Below, piece after piece: positions 1-8,733 of a DNA stretch of 64,000 nucleotides. The DNA comes from Larkinella rosea (GTDB taxonomy: Bacteria > Bacteroidota > Bacteroidia > Cytophagales > Spirosomataceae). Made by a program: the position numbers and the translations under genes. Below the pieces are notes generated by a model. It was not told where the DNA came from. It was given only the letters and a program-made list of their open reading frames with translations, and did not search any database. Within the stretch, counting starts at the first letter, position 1. Each line of letters opens with the position of its first letter. The stretch covers positions 1,054,001-1,118,000 of the forward strand of contig NZ_RQJO01000008.1 of assembly GCF_003858635.1 (NCBI RefSeq), given 5' to 3'.

Positions 1-2
1 AT

Positions 3-1256
3 GCCGCTACGCTGGGGATGACGATTACATCGGTCGGAAATGCTGCTATTCTGACGTATGGCATCTGTTATTCCAGCAAGGATCAGATGCCGGAACGCGG
101 GAAACCGGATGTTTTTGTGCTGGCCAATCCCGGATCACTGCCCATCAATACGCCGGTTACGTTTACGCCCACGAACCTGGAACCCAACACACTCTACTAC
201 GTCCGGAGTTTTGCAGCCAATCAGGAAGGAACCGGTTACAGCAGTCCGGTGCAGTCCTTTCGGACGGGTTCGAAACCATCGCTCAACAGCACGGGGGCCG
301 TCAACGTCAGTGTTCGAACGGCGGGCGTCAATTTTGTCGTGACCAATCCCGGCACGCCAGCCGCCACGGAATACGGTGTTTGCTACTCGTCCACGACAAC
401 TACACCCGACATCAACAATTCGCCGACGGTGAAAGTCGCCACGCCGACCGTGGGTTCGAGCACTACCGTTCCGCTAACGGACCTGACGCCCAATACGAAA
501 TATTATTATCGTTCCTACGCCAAACTGGCTTCCGGCGAGGTAATTTACAGCAGCACCACGGAATCCTTCACGACGCAGGTCGATACGCTGACGCAGGATC
601 TGGTAGCGTCGGTTTCGTTTACCGACGGGTCAAAATCGGATGGTAGCGGGAGTAATAACCACGTGACGCTGGTCGATAATCCGACGTTTGTGGCCGACCG
701 CAAGGGCAAAGCCAACTCGGCAATTCAGCTGGATGGACAGAACGACTATTTCTACATGGAAGAGAGCGGTTCACTGCGCCCGGGTTCGCTTTCCATCAGT
801 ATCTGGATTAAACCGATTACGGTCGACCGCTGGATGCAGATTTACAACAAATCCCGCTTTAGCGACGGCGCATTTGAGATGTATAGTTCATTGATTCGTC
901 CCAATATCGGCGCTCCGGGGATTGTGGTCAATACCGATATCAAACAGAACAGTAATTGCCAGAGCGGGGTTGGCTGGCAAACCTTTACGTTTACCAGTAG
1001 CTTTCAGCTCAATACGTGGCATCACGTGGTAATGGTTTACAGTGGGCAAACCGCCCGCATGTACTTTGATAATGTGATGCTCTACGAAACGACAAAATTG
1101 CCAAAAACGACCATCGACGATTGCCTGGGTGGCGCTTTGAAATTCGGAGCGCAGTCCCAAAGCAGTCCCAATTATTTTTACGGAGCGATGGATGACATCC
1201 GGATTTATAAACGGGCGCTGTCGGCCAGTGAGGTGCAGGCGTTATACAATCAATAA
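3..1256 (+). CDS. Large surface protein with Fn3-like repeats and C-terminal LamG domain (5' end missing)
   Basis: The reading frame is open to the left edge, so this is the C-terminal part of a larger protein. Two Fn3-like repeats are visible, each with a YGxCYSS strand and an NT(L/K)YYxRS(F/Y)A strand (roughly residues 15-85 and 90-190 of the visible part). A concanavalin/LamG-type (Laminin_G_3) jelly roll follows from about residue 195 to the end, with the typical LDGQNDYFYM, SISIWIKP, WHHVVMVYSG and MDDIRIYKRALSASEV strands. Proteins of this build in Bacteroidota are usually exported and bind carbohydrate or matrix. No sorting domain is visible at the C terminus, and the N-terminal signal lies outside the window. 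The next gene is convergent, 12 bp away. Confidence 0.85.
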   Translation, partial: AATLGMTITSVGNAAILTYGICYSSKDQMPERGKPDVFVLANPGSLPINTPVTFTPTNLEPNTLYYVRSFAANQEGTGYSSPVQSFRTGSKPSLNSTGAVNVSVRTAGVNFVVTNPGTPAATEYGVCYSSTTTTPDINNSPTVKVATPTVGSSTTVPLTDLTPNTKYYYRSYAKLASGEVIYSSTTESFTTQVDTLTQDLVASVSFTDGSKSDGSGSNNHVTLVDNPTFVADRKGKANSAIQLDGQNDYFYMEESGSLRPGSLSISIWIKPITVDRWMQIYNKSRFSDGAFEMYSSLIRPNIGAPGIVVNTDIKQNSNCQSGVGWQTFTFTSSFQLNTWHHVVMVYSGQTARMYFDNVMLYETTKLPKTTIDDCLGGALKFGAQSQSSPNYFYGAMDDIRIYKRALSASEVQALYNQ

Positions 1257-1268
1257 ACCGGTTTTCCT

Positions 1269-2054
1269 TTACTGAATCTTCTGCAACACCCGTTGCGCCA
1301 GCGACTGAAATGGATTCGCTTTGTTCGTGCTGATTCGGTTCAGAATGGGAACGGCTTGTTCTTTCTGGTTAGTCTTGACGTAGGCCAGGGCTAAAAACCA
1401 CTCGGCTTTCCGGTGGAGTTCCGGCGATGGGGTTTCCTGCGCTTTGGTCAGCAGCGGAATCGACTCGGTGGGCTGGTGATTGGCCAGGTAGCTCAGGCCC
1501 AGCAGGTAGTTTTTGTAATGAATCGTCTGTTTATCAGTGGGTAAGGTTTTCAACTGCTCGATCACCCGGTCGTATTTACCCGCTTTGTAATTCTTGAACG
1601 CATCCAGGAACGTGATCCGGGTTTCGGCCGGAACCGTTTCGGCCGGAAACCCTTTCATCAAATCCGAATCCGATCTAAATGCTTCATTATACGCCAGATC
1701 GGTCTGCCGACCGGCGGTTTGCTGATAGGCATAATACCCAACCCCCAGAACAACCACCACCGAAGCCGCTGCGACCCAGGACGGCCACGCAGCAAAGGTC
1801 CGAAAAACCGCTAATCGTTTCGGAGCCGGTTCGGCGGCAGGCAAGGCGGTTTTGTAGTTAGTTCTTGCCTGCTCGAGTACGTGCTGGATGCCCAGCGCCC
1901 GCAACCCCAGCCGGAGATCGCGCTGACGACCCACTTCGGCCAAAAGCGCAGCATCGGACTGAATATCAGTCTCGAACGAAGCCCGATCCGGTGCGGATAA
2001 TTCGTTTTTTAAGTACGCTTCAATTAATTCGTATTGATCTTCGGTGAGTTTCAT
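1269..2054 (-). CDS. Membrane-anchored anti-sigma-like protein with periplasmic TPR-like domain
   Basis: 261 aa. Residues 1-65 form a charged helical region beginning MKLTEDQYELIEAYLKNEL, the style of cytoplasmic anti-sigma domains. One transmembrane segment follows at about residues 93-112 (WVAAASVVVVLGVGYYAY). The C-terminal part (about 150-261) is helical and TPR-like (KNYLLGLSYLANHQPTESIP, FLALAYVKTNQKEQAVP). It overlaps the upstream sigma factor gene by 4 bp (ATGA), so the two are translationally coupled, which supports an anti-sigma or sensing role. No zinc-finger HxxxCxxC motif is present. The anti-sigma role is inferred from order and topology; the ligand is unknown. Confidence 0.7.
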   Translation of the reverse strand: MKLTEDQYELIEAYLKNELSAPDRASFETDIQSDAALLAEVGRQRDLRLGLRALGIQHVLEQARTNYKTALPAAEPAPKRLAVFRTFAAWPSWVAAASVVVVLGVGYYAYQQTAGRQTDLAYNEAFRSDSDLMKGFPAETVPAETRITFLDAFKNYKAGKYDRVIEQLKTLPTDKQTIHYKNYLLGLSYLANHQPTESIPLLTKAQETPSPELHRKAEWFLALAYVKTNQKEQAVPILNRISTNKANPFQSLAQRVLQKIQ

Positions 2055-2638
2055 AAGCGTTGGTGGTTAGTTGTCTGCCGGTAAAAAGCCTTCAGTTTTT
2101 CGGCGCATTGGTATCGTTTTGATTTAACAGACTCTTCCTTCATGTTCAGTCGTTCGGCAATTTCCCGGAGTGACACTTCCTCGACGTAAAACCAGTCCAG
2201 GAGTTTCCGGCAAATGTCTTTCATCTGGTGAAGCGATTGCTGAACGGCGGAGACAATATCCAGTCGTTCCAGATCTTTTTCCACATCGGCGGTATCGATC
2301 AGTTCCAGATGGTCGGGCAGGGTGCCACGGTGTCGCAGCCGGGCAGATTTCAACTCCGTCAGCCAGACCCGTTTGCAATATTCAAAAGCCACCGTCGTAA
2401 TGCGGGCTTCCGGCTGAAACTGATACTTGCCGGTTTCGATGTTCAGCAGAAAGTTGAGCAAGCCTTTTTGAAAAGCATCTTCAGCATCCATTTCGGAACC
2501 GTTGTTGGTCAGGACCCAGTGCTGGAACGAAGGGAAAACGTGGGCATATAAAAATTGGTACGCCCGTTCCTCACGTCGACGAAGTGCCTCGTAAAAATCC
2601 AGTTCGGTTTTGTAAACAGGTAGTGGTCGGGTGGCCAT
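2051..2638 (-). CDS. ECF-type RNA polymerase sigma factor
   Basis: 195 aa, the usual length of an ECF sigma factor. Region 2 covers about residues 18-90 (EERAYQFLYAHVFPSFQHW, then DAEDAFQKGLLNFL, which occupies the core-binding helix position). Region 4 covers about 130-187, with a helix-turn-helix around SLREIAERLNMKEESVKSKR. It should direct core polymerase to a small regulon that may include its own operon. The membrane TPR protein downstream overlaps its stop codon and is the likely partner. The gene is divergent from the methyltransferase gene to the right; I see no TAnnTTTG motif in the 270-bp gap. Confidence 0.85.
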   Translation of the reverse strand: MATRPLPVYKTELDFYEALRRREERAYQFLYAHVFPSFQHWVLTNNGSEMDAEDAFQKGLLNFLLNIETGKYQFQPEARITTVAFEYCKRVWLTELKSARLRHRGTLPDHLELIDTADVEKDLERLDIVSAVQQSLHQMKDICRKLLDWFYVEEVSLREIAERLNMKEESVKSKRYQCAEKLKAFYRQTTNHQRL

Positions 2639-2729
2639 AAGACAGAATAATACTCGAATATAAAACCGGTTAAGCTACCATTTTACAGACCAGGTGATTA
2701 TTGATTAGTACTTAATCGGGAATGTCTTC

Positions 2730-2796
2730 AAAAGGTGAACAGCCGACCGGTTTTCAACGACTAATTTTTAAATAGAGCAACTACCGTTCACCTTTT
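2730..2796. repeat. Spaced 11-bp inverted repeat in a divergent intergenic region
   Basis: AAAAGGTGAAC at 2730-2740 is exactly inverted at 2786-2796 with a 45-nt spacer. It lies between the divergent sigma factor and methyltransferase genes. A shorter hairpin (GATAGCC/GGCTATC, 2855-2878) follows just before the methyltransferase. The first could be an operator for a dimeric regulator or a looped structure. There is no functional evidence. Confidence 0.4.
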
Positions 2797-2910
2797 CAGC
2801 CCAACGCCGATATACATTCGAAGTCGGTTAACCGAGACCGATCAGATGCTGTAAGATAGCCCGCTAGCGGTGGCTATCGATTGATACTCTATCCACACCA
2901 TTTTCTCTTT

Positions 2911-3819
2911 ATGAAAGCATTCGCCAAACTTCTGCTTAACCATATTCCGTACATCCGGAACATGCGGCTGCAACTGGAACAGTACCACACCATGTATCCG
3001 CCAGGGCATTTTTACAGTCCCATTGTCAACATTGAAGAGCTAAAACCGCTGCGGACGACGCTCTTTTCAACGAAGCCCGATCAGTTGAAAGGCATTGACT
3101 TGCGGGAAGGTTTCCAGTTTCGGTTGCTGCAATTATTCGCCGATTATTACGACACAATTCCGTTTCCCGACCGGCAAAACGCTTCTTTCCGTTACTATTT
3201 TGAGAACGATTTATACAGTTACGGCGATGCCATCGTGCTGCATTCCATGTTCCGGCATTTTCGGCCCCAACGCATTATTGAAGTGGGTTCCGGTTTTAGT
3301 TCGGCGGCCATGCTGGACACGAATGAGCGGTTTTTCGACAGTTTGCTCCAATTCACCTTTATCGATCCCAATCCCGAACGGCTGTATGGTTTATTGCGGA
3401 ACGAAGACCGGGCGAGCGCAACGGTTTTAGCGTCCCGGCTGCAATCCGTCCCGTTGCAGGGGTTCGAGAAACTGGAAAAAAACGATGTGTTCTTCGTGGA
3501 TTCGACGCACGTGTCGAAAACCGGCAGCGACGTGAATTACATCTTTTTTGAAATTCTGCCCCGATTGCAAAGCGGTGTTCTGATTCACTTTCACGACATT
3601 TTTTACCCGTTCGAATACCCGGAAGAATGGGTGCTGGGCTGGAAAGGTTTCGGCTGGAACGAAAGTTACATGCTCCGTAATTTTCTGATGTATAATCACG
3701 ATTTTGAAATCCTGTTTTTCAATTCGTTCATGCAGCAGAATTATTCGGCCTGGTTCTCCAAACACATGCCCCGGTTTCTCAACAATCCGGGCGGAAGTAT
3801 CTGGCTGCGAAAGAAATAG
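2911..3819 (+). CDS. Class I SAM-dependent methyltransferase (Methyltransf_24-like)
   Basis: 302 aa from the ATG at 2911. The frame is open from a TTG at 2881, but the ATG gives a natural N terminus. The SAM-binding glycine motif is IIEVGSGFSSAAM at about residues 129-141, followed by an acidic strand end (FTFIDPNPERL) and a later DVFFVDSTHVSKTGSDV segment. HFHDIFYPFEYPEEW is typical of a family often found near glycosyltransferase and surface-polysaccharide genes. The substrate cannot be predicted. It is a monocistronic-looking gene, about 140 bp before the HD gene. Confidence 0.8.
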   Translation: MKAFAKLLLNHIPYIRNMRLQLEQYHTMYPPGHFYSPIVNIEELKPLRTTLFSTKPDQLKGIDLREGFQFRLLQLFADYYDTIPFPDRQNASFRYYFENDLYSYGDAIVLHSMFRHFRPQRIIEVGSGFSSAAMLDTNERFFDSLLQFTFIDPNPERLYGLLRNEDRASATVLASRLQSVPLQGFEKLEKNDVFFVDSTHVSKTGSDVNYIFFEILPRLQSGVLIHFHDIFYPFEYPEEWVLGWKGFGWNESYMLRNFLMYNHDFEILFFNSFMQQNYSAWFSKHMPRFLNNPGGSIWLRKK

Positions 3820-3957
3820 GCGTTTTTGAAGGATAGCGAGTTGGATGAAACGATTCAGGCGATTTTCTGATGGAAGTGAGCCAAACCCGCAAACGATTCT
3901 GATCCAAGGTGTGTTGCTCAACTGTTCCGGAAATACACACCATCAACCGATCAGCAA

Positions 3958-4488
3958 ATGAGCTATCCGCACGCCCTGATTGAAGAAGTATTCCAACGAT
4001 TTAAACCGGTTATCGGCGTCGATTATGAACGCTACCGAAACCACGTTTACCGGGTTTTTCTAAATTGCCTGTTGCTGGGTAATGACCAAAACGATGAGGC
4101 AAAATACGCCCTGGCCGCCGTGTTTCATGACATCGGCATCTGGACAAACCATACCATCGATTACCTCGATCCGTCGATTGCGCAGGCAAAAATGTACCTG
4201 ACAGAAACCGGGAAACCGGACTGGATCGACGAAATTTCAGCGATGATTTACTGGCATCATAAAATCTGTCCTTACCGGGGAAACCACCAAAAAACCGTCG
4301 AGAATTTTCGGAAAGCCGACTGGATCGACGTCTCGCTGGGGGTGCTGCGGTTTGGGCTGGATCAACAGCAATTGCAGGCAAACCGGAAAGCGTTGCCAAA
4401 CCGGGGATTTCATTGGTTTTTGACGAAAGAAATCACGAAAAACTTCTTCGGACATCCGCTCAACCCGCTTCCTATGTTCACCAAATGA
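3958..4488 (+). CDS. HD-domain-like phosphohydrolase
   Basis: 176 aa. It shows the HD core: H29 (NHVYRVFLNCLLLG), then the paired metal-binding dipeptide in AAVFHDIGIWTN (about residues 53-64), and a later WHHKICPYRG histidine pair (about 98-107). The order H...HD...H fits the HD superfamily of metal-dependent phosphohydrolases, although the final conserved aspartate is only weakly apparent (KADWIDVSLG). The substrate is unknown. The next gene is convergent, 28 bp downstream. Confidence 0.65.
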   Translation: MSYPHALIEEVFQRFKPVIGVDYERYRNHVYRVFLNCLLLGNDQNDEAKYALAAVFHDIGIWTNHTIDYLDPSIAQAKMYLTETGKPDWIDEISAMIYWHHKICPYRGNHQKTVENFRKADWIDVSLGVLRFGLDQQQLQANRKALPNRGFHWFLTKEITKNFFGHPLNPLPMFTK

Positions 4489-4515
4489 CTGGTCAGGAAG
4501 TTTCTGACGGGCAGC

Positions 4516-5772
4516 CTACGTCTTCCGTTTTTTCTTTTTCGCCGAAGGGAACAATACGTTATTGAGAATCAGCCGGTAACCGGGCGAATTGGGGTGCAGA
4601 TTCAGGTCGGTGGGCATTTTCCAGCCGCCACCGCGCGTTCCTTCGGGGTCGTGCCCGCCGTAAAATGTCCATTGTCCGATGCCTACTTCGCCGTAAATAT
4701 ACCGGTCGGACGAAGGGCTGGTGCCCATCACGAGCACGTTCGGTTTGACGGTGCTTTTGCGGAACGCCGTGGTCTGCCCCTGAAATTCCTTGATGTTCGA
4801 TTCGTGGTTCTGAACCAGCATGGCGGGAATCATGTCCCATTTGGCCGAAAAATTAAACAGGTTGAAATACCCCGAAGGTTGATCCCATCCCCCGAAACGC
4901 CCCGCCGAACTATTAATGTCGGAAAACGCCATGCCGCCATAGCCGTTGTCGAGTTCCAGCGTAAAGTTCTGAAAAGCAACGGTTTTGCTGAAATCGAGCT
5001 TCGATTGGGCGTTCGGATCGACGCCGTCGCCGTCGTACGTGCTGCTCACAATATCGACACCCTCGGCCGCCAGCGCAATGTCGAAGGTTTCGGCGCCCGA
5101 ACACATGGCGAACATGTAACCGCCCCCGGCGCAGAAATCGCGGATTTTCTTGGCAACCGCCAACTTCATCTGCGAAACTTTCGGGAAATTAAATTTACGG
5201 GCAATGTCTTCCTGCGCTTTCACATCTTCAACCGACATCCGGCGCGTATTTCGGCCAAACTGACCCGTAAAATCTTCGTGGTGCAGGTGAATCCAGTCGT
5301 ATTTGGCCAGATCGCCCCGCAGGATTTCTTCGTCGTAAACCACTTCAAACGGGATTTCGGCGTATTTGAGCACCAGCAAAACCGCATCGGTGTTTTCAAA
5401 TTCGGAAGGGCTGACCTTGATCGGCGAATACACCACGATGCGGGCCGCCGACACCAGCTTGACTGAAGCCATGTTCAGGTCCGGATTCGAAATCTGCTGT
5501 TGAATGGTGTTGGCATCGGCATCCGAAATGATCTCGAACGAAATGCCCCGAACCCGGCATTCGGTTTCGACGGTCGGGCTGTGCTTGATCATGAAACTAC
5601 CGCCCCGGTAATTGAGCAGCCAGTCGACTTCCAGCCCGGCTTTCAGGACAAAATAGGCAATACCGTATGATTTGAGATGGTTTTTCTGGCGGTCGTCCAT
5701 CGGAATCAGGATGGAATTGGCGCGGCTGGCTATCGACAGAATCAGCAGCAGGAGCGTGAGATATCGTTTCAT
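4516..5772 (-). CDS. Conserved exported protein, labelled 'asparagine synthetase B-like' in relatives
   Basis: 418 aa with a signal peptide (residues 1-18, MKRYLTLLLLILSIASRA). From memory, close relatives in Cytophagales databases carry the name asparagine synthetase B. However, I see neither an N-terminal catalytic Cys nor an ATP-pyrophosphatase SGGxDS loop, so that name is doubtful. Visible features are a Rossmann-like early part (ARIVVYSPIKVSPSEF), an IHLHHEDFTGQFGR segment, and MFAMCSGAETFDIALAAEG (about residues 225-243), which resembles the nucleophile-elbow region of class I amidotransferase/ThuA-like folds. The C terminus ends in a basic KKKKRK run. Periplasmic; function unknown. Confidence 0.6.
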   Translation of the reverse strand: MKRYLTLLLLILSIASRANSILIPMDDRQKNHLKSYGIAYFVLKAGLEVDWLLNYRGGSFMIKHSPTVETECRVRGISFEIISDADANTIQQQISNPDLNMASVKLVSAARIVVYSPIKVSPSEFENTDAVLLVLKYAEIPFEVVYDEEILRGDLAKYDWIHLHHEDFTGQFGRNTRRMSVEDVKAQEDIARKFNFPKVSQMKLAVAKKIRDFCAGGGYMFAMCSGAETFDIALAAEGVDIVSSTYDGDGVDPNAQSKLDFSKTVAFQNFTLELDNGYGGMAFSDINSSAGRFGGWDQPSGYFNLFNFSAKWDMIPAMLVQNHESNIKEFQGQTTAFRKSTVKPNVLVMGTSPSSDRYIYGEVGIGQWTFYGGHDPEGTRGGGWKMPTDLNLHPNSPGYRLILNNVLFPSAKKKKRKT

Positions 5773-6010
5773 AACGGACTTCTATTCACAGTAACCAATA
5801 GAACGTAAAAAACTCCCTGTATTTCAGCTACCTAAGTTACTTTAAGTTTAGCCAAAAACGGCATTCGACTAAAAATTTATGCCAGAAATCTATTGAGTGA
5901 AATCGAAAGAGCTGCGTAAACCGTTGGCGCTGTCTGTTAGGTATTCACTGAGAACGGCTTATTGTTTATTCTCGGTGGTTTTCGTGCGCCAACGGGTGCA
6001 TCTTCGGGCT

Positions 6011-7012
6011 ATGAAAATCATCTCAATCACCAACTGGGTTTTAATTGGCATTTACGGACTACTGACCCTCTATACCTTGCTGGGCATCGGCCGGTCGGGC
6101 AACGATGCCGCCGGACGGGGCATGGAATCCGGTCTGGTGTTTTTTGCGGTGCTGGTCCTGGCTGGCCTGATCGTGCTCAACATTATTCCCTATAAAGCAG
6201 CCAAAATAACTGCCCTGATTATTTTGGGGTTACCCGCGATCATCGGTTTGTCCATCGCCATTGGGAATTATTTTGAATTGCAGAAACAACGCCGGAATGC
6301 AGCGGCCAGCGAAGATGGTTCGGCCTATTTTCAGGACGCCAGCCGCCAGCAAATCGCGGCTGTGATTGCCGCTGGTGACGTGGCTCAGTTGAAAACGCTG
6401 CTGGAAAAACCGCTGCCGTCGCTCAATGAAACCGGTTCTCAATCCAAGACGCTGCTCGATTTTGCAGCCGAAACAGCGACCAGGAGCGACAAACCGCAAC
6501 AGATTATACAGTGCATGGACGTGTTGCTGGAACACGGCGCGACCTTTCAGATTGCCGATTCGGCGCATGTGCCGACCCCGTTTCAGGTTTGCGAAACCGG
6601 TTCGGCGGACTTGCTGGCGTGGTTCCTGAACAAAGGTGTCGATCCGAATTGGGTACCGCGCGACGGGAGTCCGATTCTCTTTAAGGTGATGGACCTGGAC
6701 GTGGAACGGCTGGAAAAAGTAAAGGTATTGCTCGATCATGGTGCCAATCCGAATGCACCCGCCGGTAGTCATGAATATACGATCCGGCCGTTTACCTCCC
6801 CTTTGATGTATACCGCACAACGCCAGTCGTGGGCGATTGCCGAACTGCTACTGGAACGCGGTGCCGATCCGAACTACCGGACACCGGCTGGCGACGACCT
6901 CAAAAAAGTGCTGGCCGAATTTGAAAAACCGTATGAAGGACCGGAGACGATGCCCGTCGTTTACCTGAATTTTAAAAAGAAACTGGAGGCTAAGTCCGGT
7001 AAAAAGTTCTGA
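6011..7012 (+). CDS. Membrane-anchored ankyrin-repeat protein, first of two paralogues
   Basis: 333 aa. The ATG at 6011 is chosen over an upstream in-frame start at 5897 because it aligns with the paralogue's start (MKIISITNWVLIGIYGLL against MKAVTISNWVLISIYVLL). Three transmembrane helices occupy about residues 6-28, 42-62 and 66-87. The cytosolic part carries divergent ankyrin repeats: AAGDVAQLKTLLEKP, CMDVLLEHGATFQ, LLAWFLNKGVDPN, VKVLLDHGANPNAP and AELLLERGADPNYR. Its TGA shares one base with the next ATG (TGATG), so translation is coupled. Probably a membrane scaffold or sensor with an unknown partner. Confidence 0.75.
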   Translation: MKIISITNWVLIGIYGLLTLYTLLGIGRSGNDAAGRGMESGLVFFAVLVLAGLIVLNIIPYKAAKITALIILGLPAIIGLSIAIGNYFELQKQRRNAAASEDGSAYFQDASRQQIAAVIAAGDVAQLKTLLEKPLPSLNETGSQSKTLLDFAAETATRSDKPQQIIQCMDVLLEHGATFQIADSAHVPTPFQVCETGSADLLAWFLNKGVDPNWVPRDGSPILFKVMDLDVERLEKVKVLLDHGANPNAPAGSHEYTIRPFTSPLMYTAQRQSWAIAELLLERGADPNYRTPAGDDLKKVLAEFEKPYEGPETMPVVYLNFKKKLEAKSGKKF

Positions 7013-8076
7013 TGAAAGCCGTCACCATATCCAACTGGGTTCTCATCAGTATATACGTTCTGCTGGTCATTTATACGTTGATGACCGTCAACCGTTCGGG
7101 TAACGATGCCGCCGGTCGGGGTATGGAACTTGGGTTTGCGGTTTTGGGAGCTTTCCTGTTGGCCAGCCTGATCGTGCTCAACATCATTCCGTATAAAGCG
7201 TCAAAGATTACCGCGCTGGTTATTTTATCGCTGCCGTTTGCCATTAGTCTGATCGGGGGAATCCGGCATTTCCTTGCATTACAAAAACAGCGAAGGGATG
7301 CCGTAGCTGCCGAAAATGGTTCTTTCTATTTTGAAGATAAGGAGCGTCAGCGAATGGCGGCTGCCATTGCCGCCGGGGATGTCGCTCAACTGAAAGCACT
7401 CCTGCAAAAACCGCAACCACTGCTCAACGAAAGTGGCTACCAATCCACCACCTTGCTCAGTTTTGCAGCCACCAGGACCTTCGACAACGACAATCCGGAG
7501 CCGATCTTGGCGTGTATGGAATTGCTGGTGCAACACGGTGCCACCGTTCAGGGGCCGGATTCGGCGTATGCTCCGGTTCATTTCATGACGTGCCCAGCCG
7601 GGTCGGCGGCTTTGCTGGCGTGGTTTTTACAAAAAGGCGCCGATCCCAACGTTAGACCTGCCGATGCCAGCCCGATTCTGTTCGAAGTGATGAAATACGG
7701 TGATGAACAACGCGAAAAAGTCCAGTTGTTACTCGATCACGGTGCTGACCCGAACGCCCTGGCCGCCAGTAACGGCTATCATGTCGGGGCCTTGTATTCG
7801 CCTTTGCTATTTGCGGCTCATCAGGAATTGTGGGACGTTTGCCAACTGCTGCTGGAACGCGGTGCCGATCCCTCTTATCAGGTGCCGGAAGAAGTGGAAT
7901 TGATTCGGATTATGAAACAGACGTCCTATTACGCCGGGAATACCGAGAGTCAGGGCGAAAATCTGGCCATCATCATGGCAAAACATGAAAAGAAATACGC
8001 AGAAAGTGGCCAAATGCCGGAGGCTTATACGGTTTTTAAACGATTTCTGAACACTAAATCCACCCCAAAATCATGA
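7012..8076 (+). CDS. Membrane-anchored ankyrin-repeat protein, second paralogue
   Basis: 354 aa, a tandem paralogue of the preceding gene with the same layout: three N-terminal transmembrane helices (about residues 6-28, 42-62, 66-85), then ankyrin repeats (AAGDVAQLKALLQKP, CMELLVQHGATVQ, LLAWFLQKGADPN, VQLLLDHGADPNAL, CQLLLERGADPSYQ). The regions GNDAAGRGME and LIVLNIIPYKA are almost identical in the two. The C terminus is about 20 residues longer. It begins one base inside the previous stop and ends 4 bp inside the next gene (ATGA), so all three genes are probably made from one message in a fixed ratio. Function unknown. Confidence 0.75.
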   Translation: MKAVTISNWVLISIYVLLVIYTLMTVNRSGNDAAGRGMELGFAVLGAFLLASLIVLNIIPYKASKITALVILSLPFAISLIGGIRHFLALQKQRRDAVAAENGSFYFEDKERQRMAAAIAAGDVAQLKALLQKPQPLLNESGYQSTTLLSFAATRTFDNDNPEPILACMELLVQHGATVQGPDSAYAPVHFMTCPAGSAALLAWFLQKGADPNVRPADASPILFEVMKYGDEQREKVQLLLDHGADPNALAASNGYHVGALYSPLLFAAHQELWDVCQLLLERGADPSYQVPEEVELIRIMKQTSYYAGNTESQGENLAIIMAKHEKKYAESGQMPEAYTVFKRFLNTKSTPKS

Positions 8077-8654
8077 TCAAAGGGCTTATTTTAAGTGCGT
8101 TGCTGGCTCTTTCGGCGGCTGGTTATCAGGTCGAAACCATTCGGAAATCTGCCGAGAACCGAACCAGTGCAGTTTCGGCAATTGCGAAAGATTCGGCAGC
8201 CGCAGCGCGAACCGTTGTGAATTTGCTGAACTGGTATAAAAACCACATCGACTCCGTTAGCCGGATTGTGCTGGTCGATCAAAAACCGGGAAAAACCTAT
8301 TCCGTGAATTTCAAAAACGGCGAAAAATACCTGGGGTATCTCCGCAGCAGCCACCTGCTGACCGATACTTTTCTGAACGAATGGCGCATTTACTTCCGGG
8401 AACGGCATCAGGGATTTCTGTTAACACAGCAGAAAGAAGGCCCGCCGACCGGTTTTGAATATGATCTGGTGCTGCTCAGTCAGGAAGTAGGATTGCAATT
8501 GAAATCGTTGAAAAAGCTGAAAATCACCGGCGTGAAAGTTCAGAAAGACCGGGCCAGCGTTGAGTTTGACCTGCTCGAAAGTTATGAGTTCAGGCTGATT
8601 CGCAAAAATGGCGTCTGGCTGATCAATGAAATTTTGAATCTGAGCGCGGAGTAA
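8073..8654 (+). CDS. Exported DUF3828-like protein, third gene of the ankyrin operon
   Basis: 193 aa with a signal peptide (MIKGLILSALLALSAAGYQ). The mature part starts with a helix containing AARTVVNLLNWYKNH and ends with alternating strands (ITGVKVQKDRASVEFDLL, YEFRLIRKNGVWLINEIL). This is the pattern of the NTF2-like DUF3828 family, a tentative match by eye. The start overlaps the stop of the second ankyrin gene by 4 bp. The operon therefore pairs two membrane proteins having cytosolic ankyrin arms with one exported protein. A terminator-like hairpin follows 30 bp after the stop. Confidence 0.6.
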   Translation: MIKGLILSALLALSAAGYQVETIRKSAENRTSAVSAIAKDSAAAARTVVNLLNWYKNHIDSVSRIVLVDQKPGKTYSVNFKNGEKYLGYLRSSHLLTDTFLNEWRIYFRERHQGFLLTQQKEGPPTGFEYDLVLLSQEVGLQLKSLKKLKITGVKVQKDRASVEFDLLESYEFRLIRKNGVWLINEILNLSAE

Positions 8655-8683
8655 TTTACTTCTGAAAAAGATAGGCGTAAAAA

Positions 8684-8716
8684 CCAAAAAGCGGACCGTT
8701 CAAGTCCGCTTTTTGG
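8684..8716. terminator. Bidirectional intrinsic terminator
   Basis: Perfect 13-bp stem CCAAAAAGCGGAC / GTCCGCTTTTTGG with a 7-nt loop. It is A-rich on one side and T-rich on the other. It sits between convergent genes (the ankyrin operon and the PspC gene), so it can serve both. Confidence 0.8.
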
Positions 8717-8733
8717 ATGATCAGGCGTGCGAA

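Noticed and set aside
4594-5466. 290-codon plus-strand frame opposite the exported protein at 4516-5772
   Set aside because: The minus-strand gene has a signal peptide and natural composition; the plus frame does not.
4516-5772. Naming the gene asparagine synthetase B
   Set aside because: No N-terminal Cys nucleophile and no SGGxDS pyrophosphatase loop are visible, and the protein is exported.
5897-6010. Upstream start for the first ankyrin gene
   Set aside because: The extension has no match in the paralogue, whose start aligns with the ATG at 6011.
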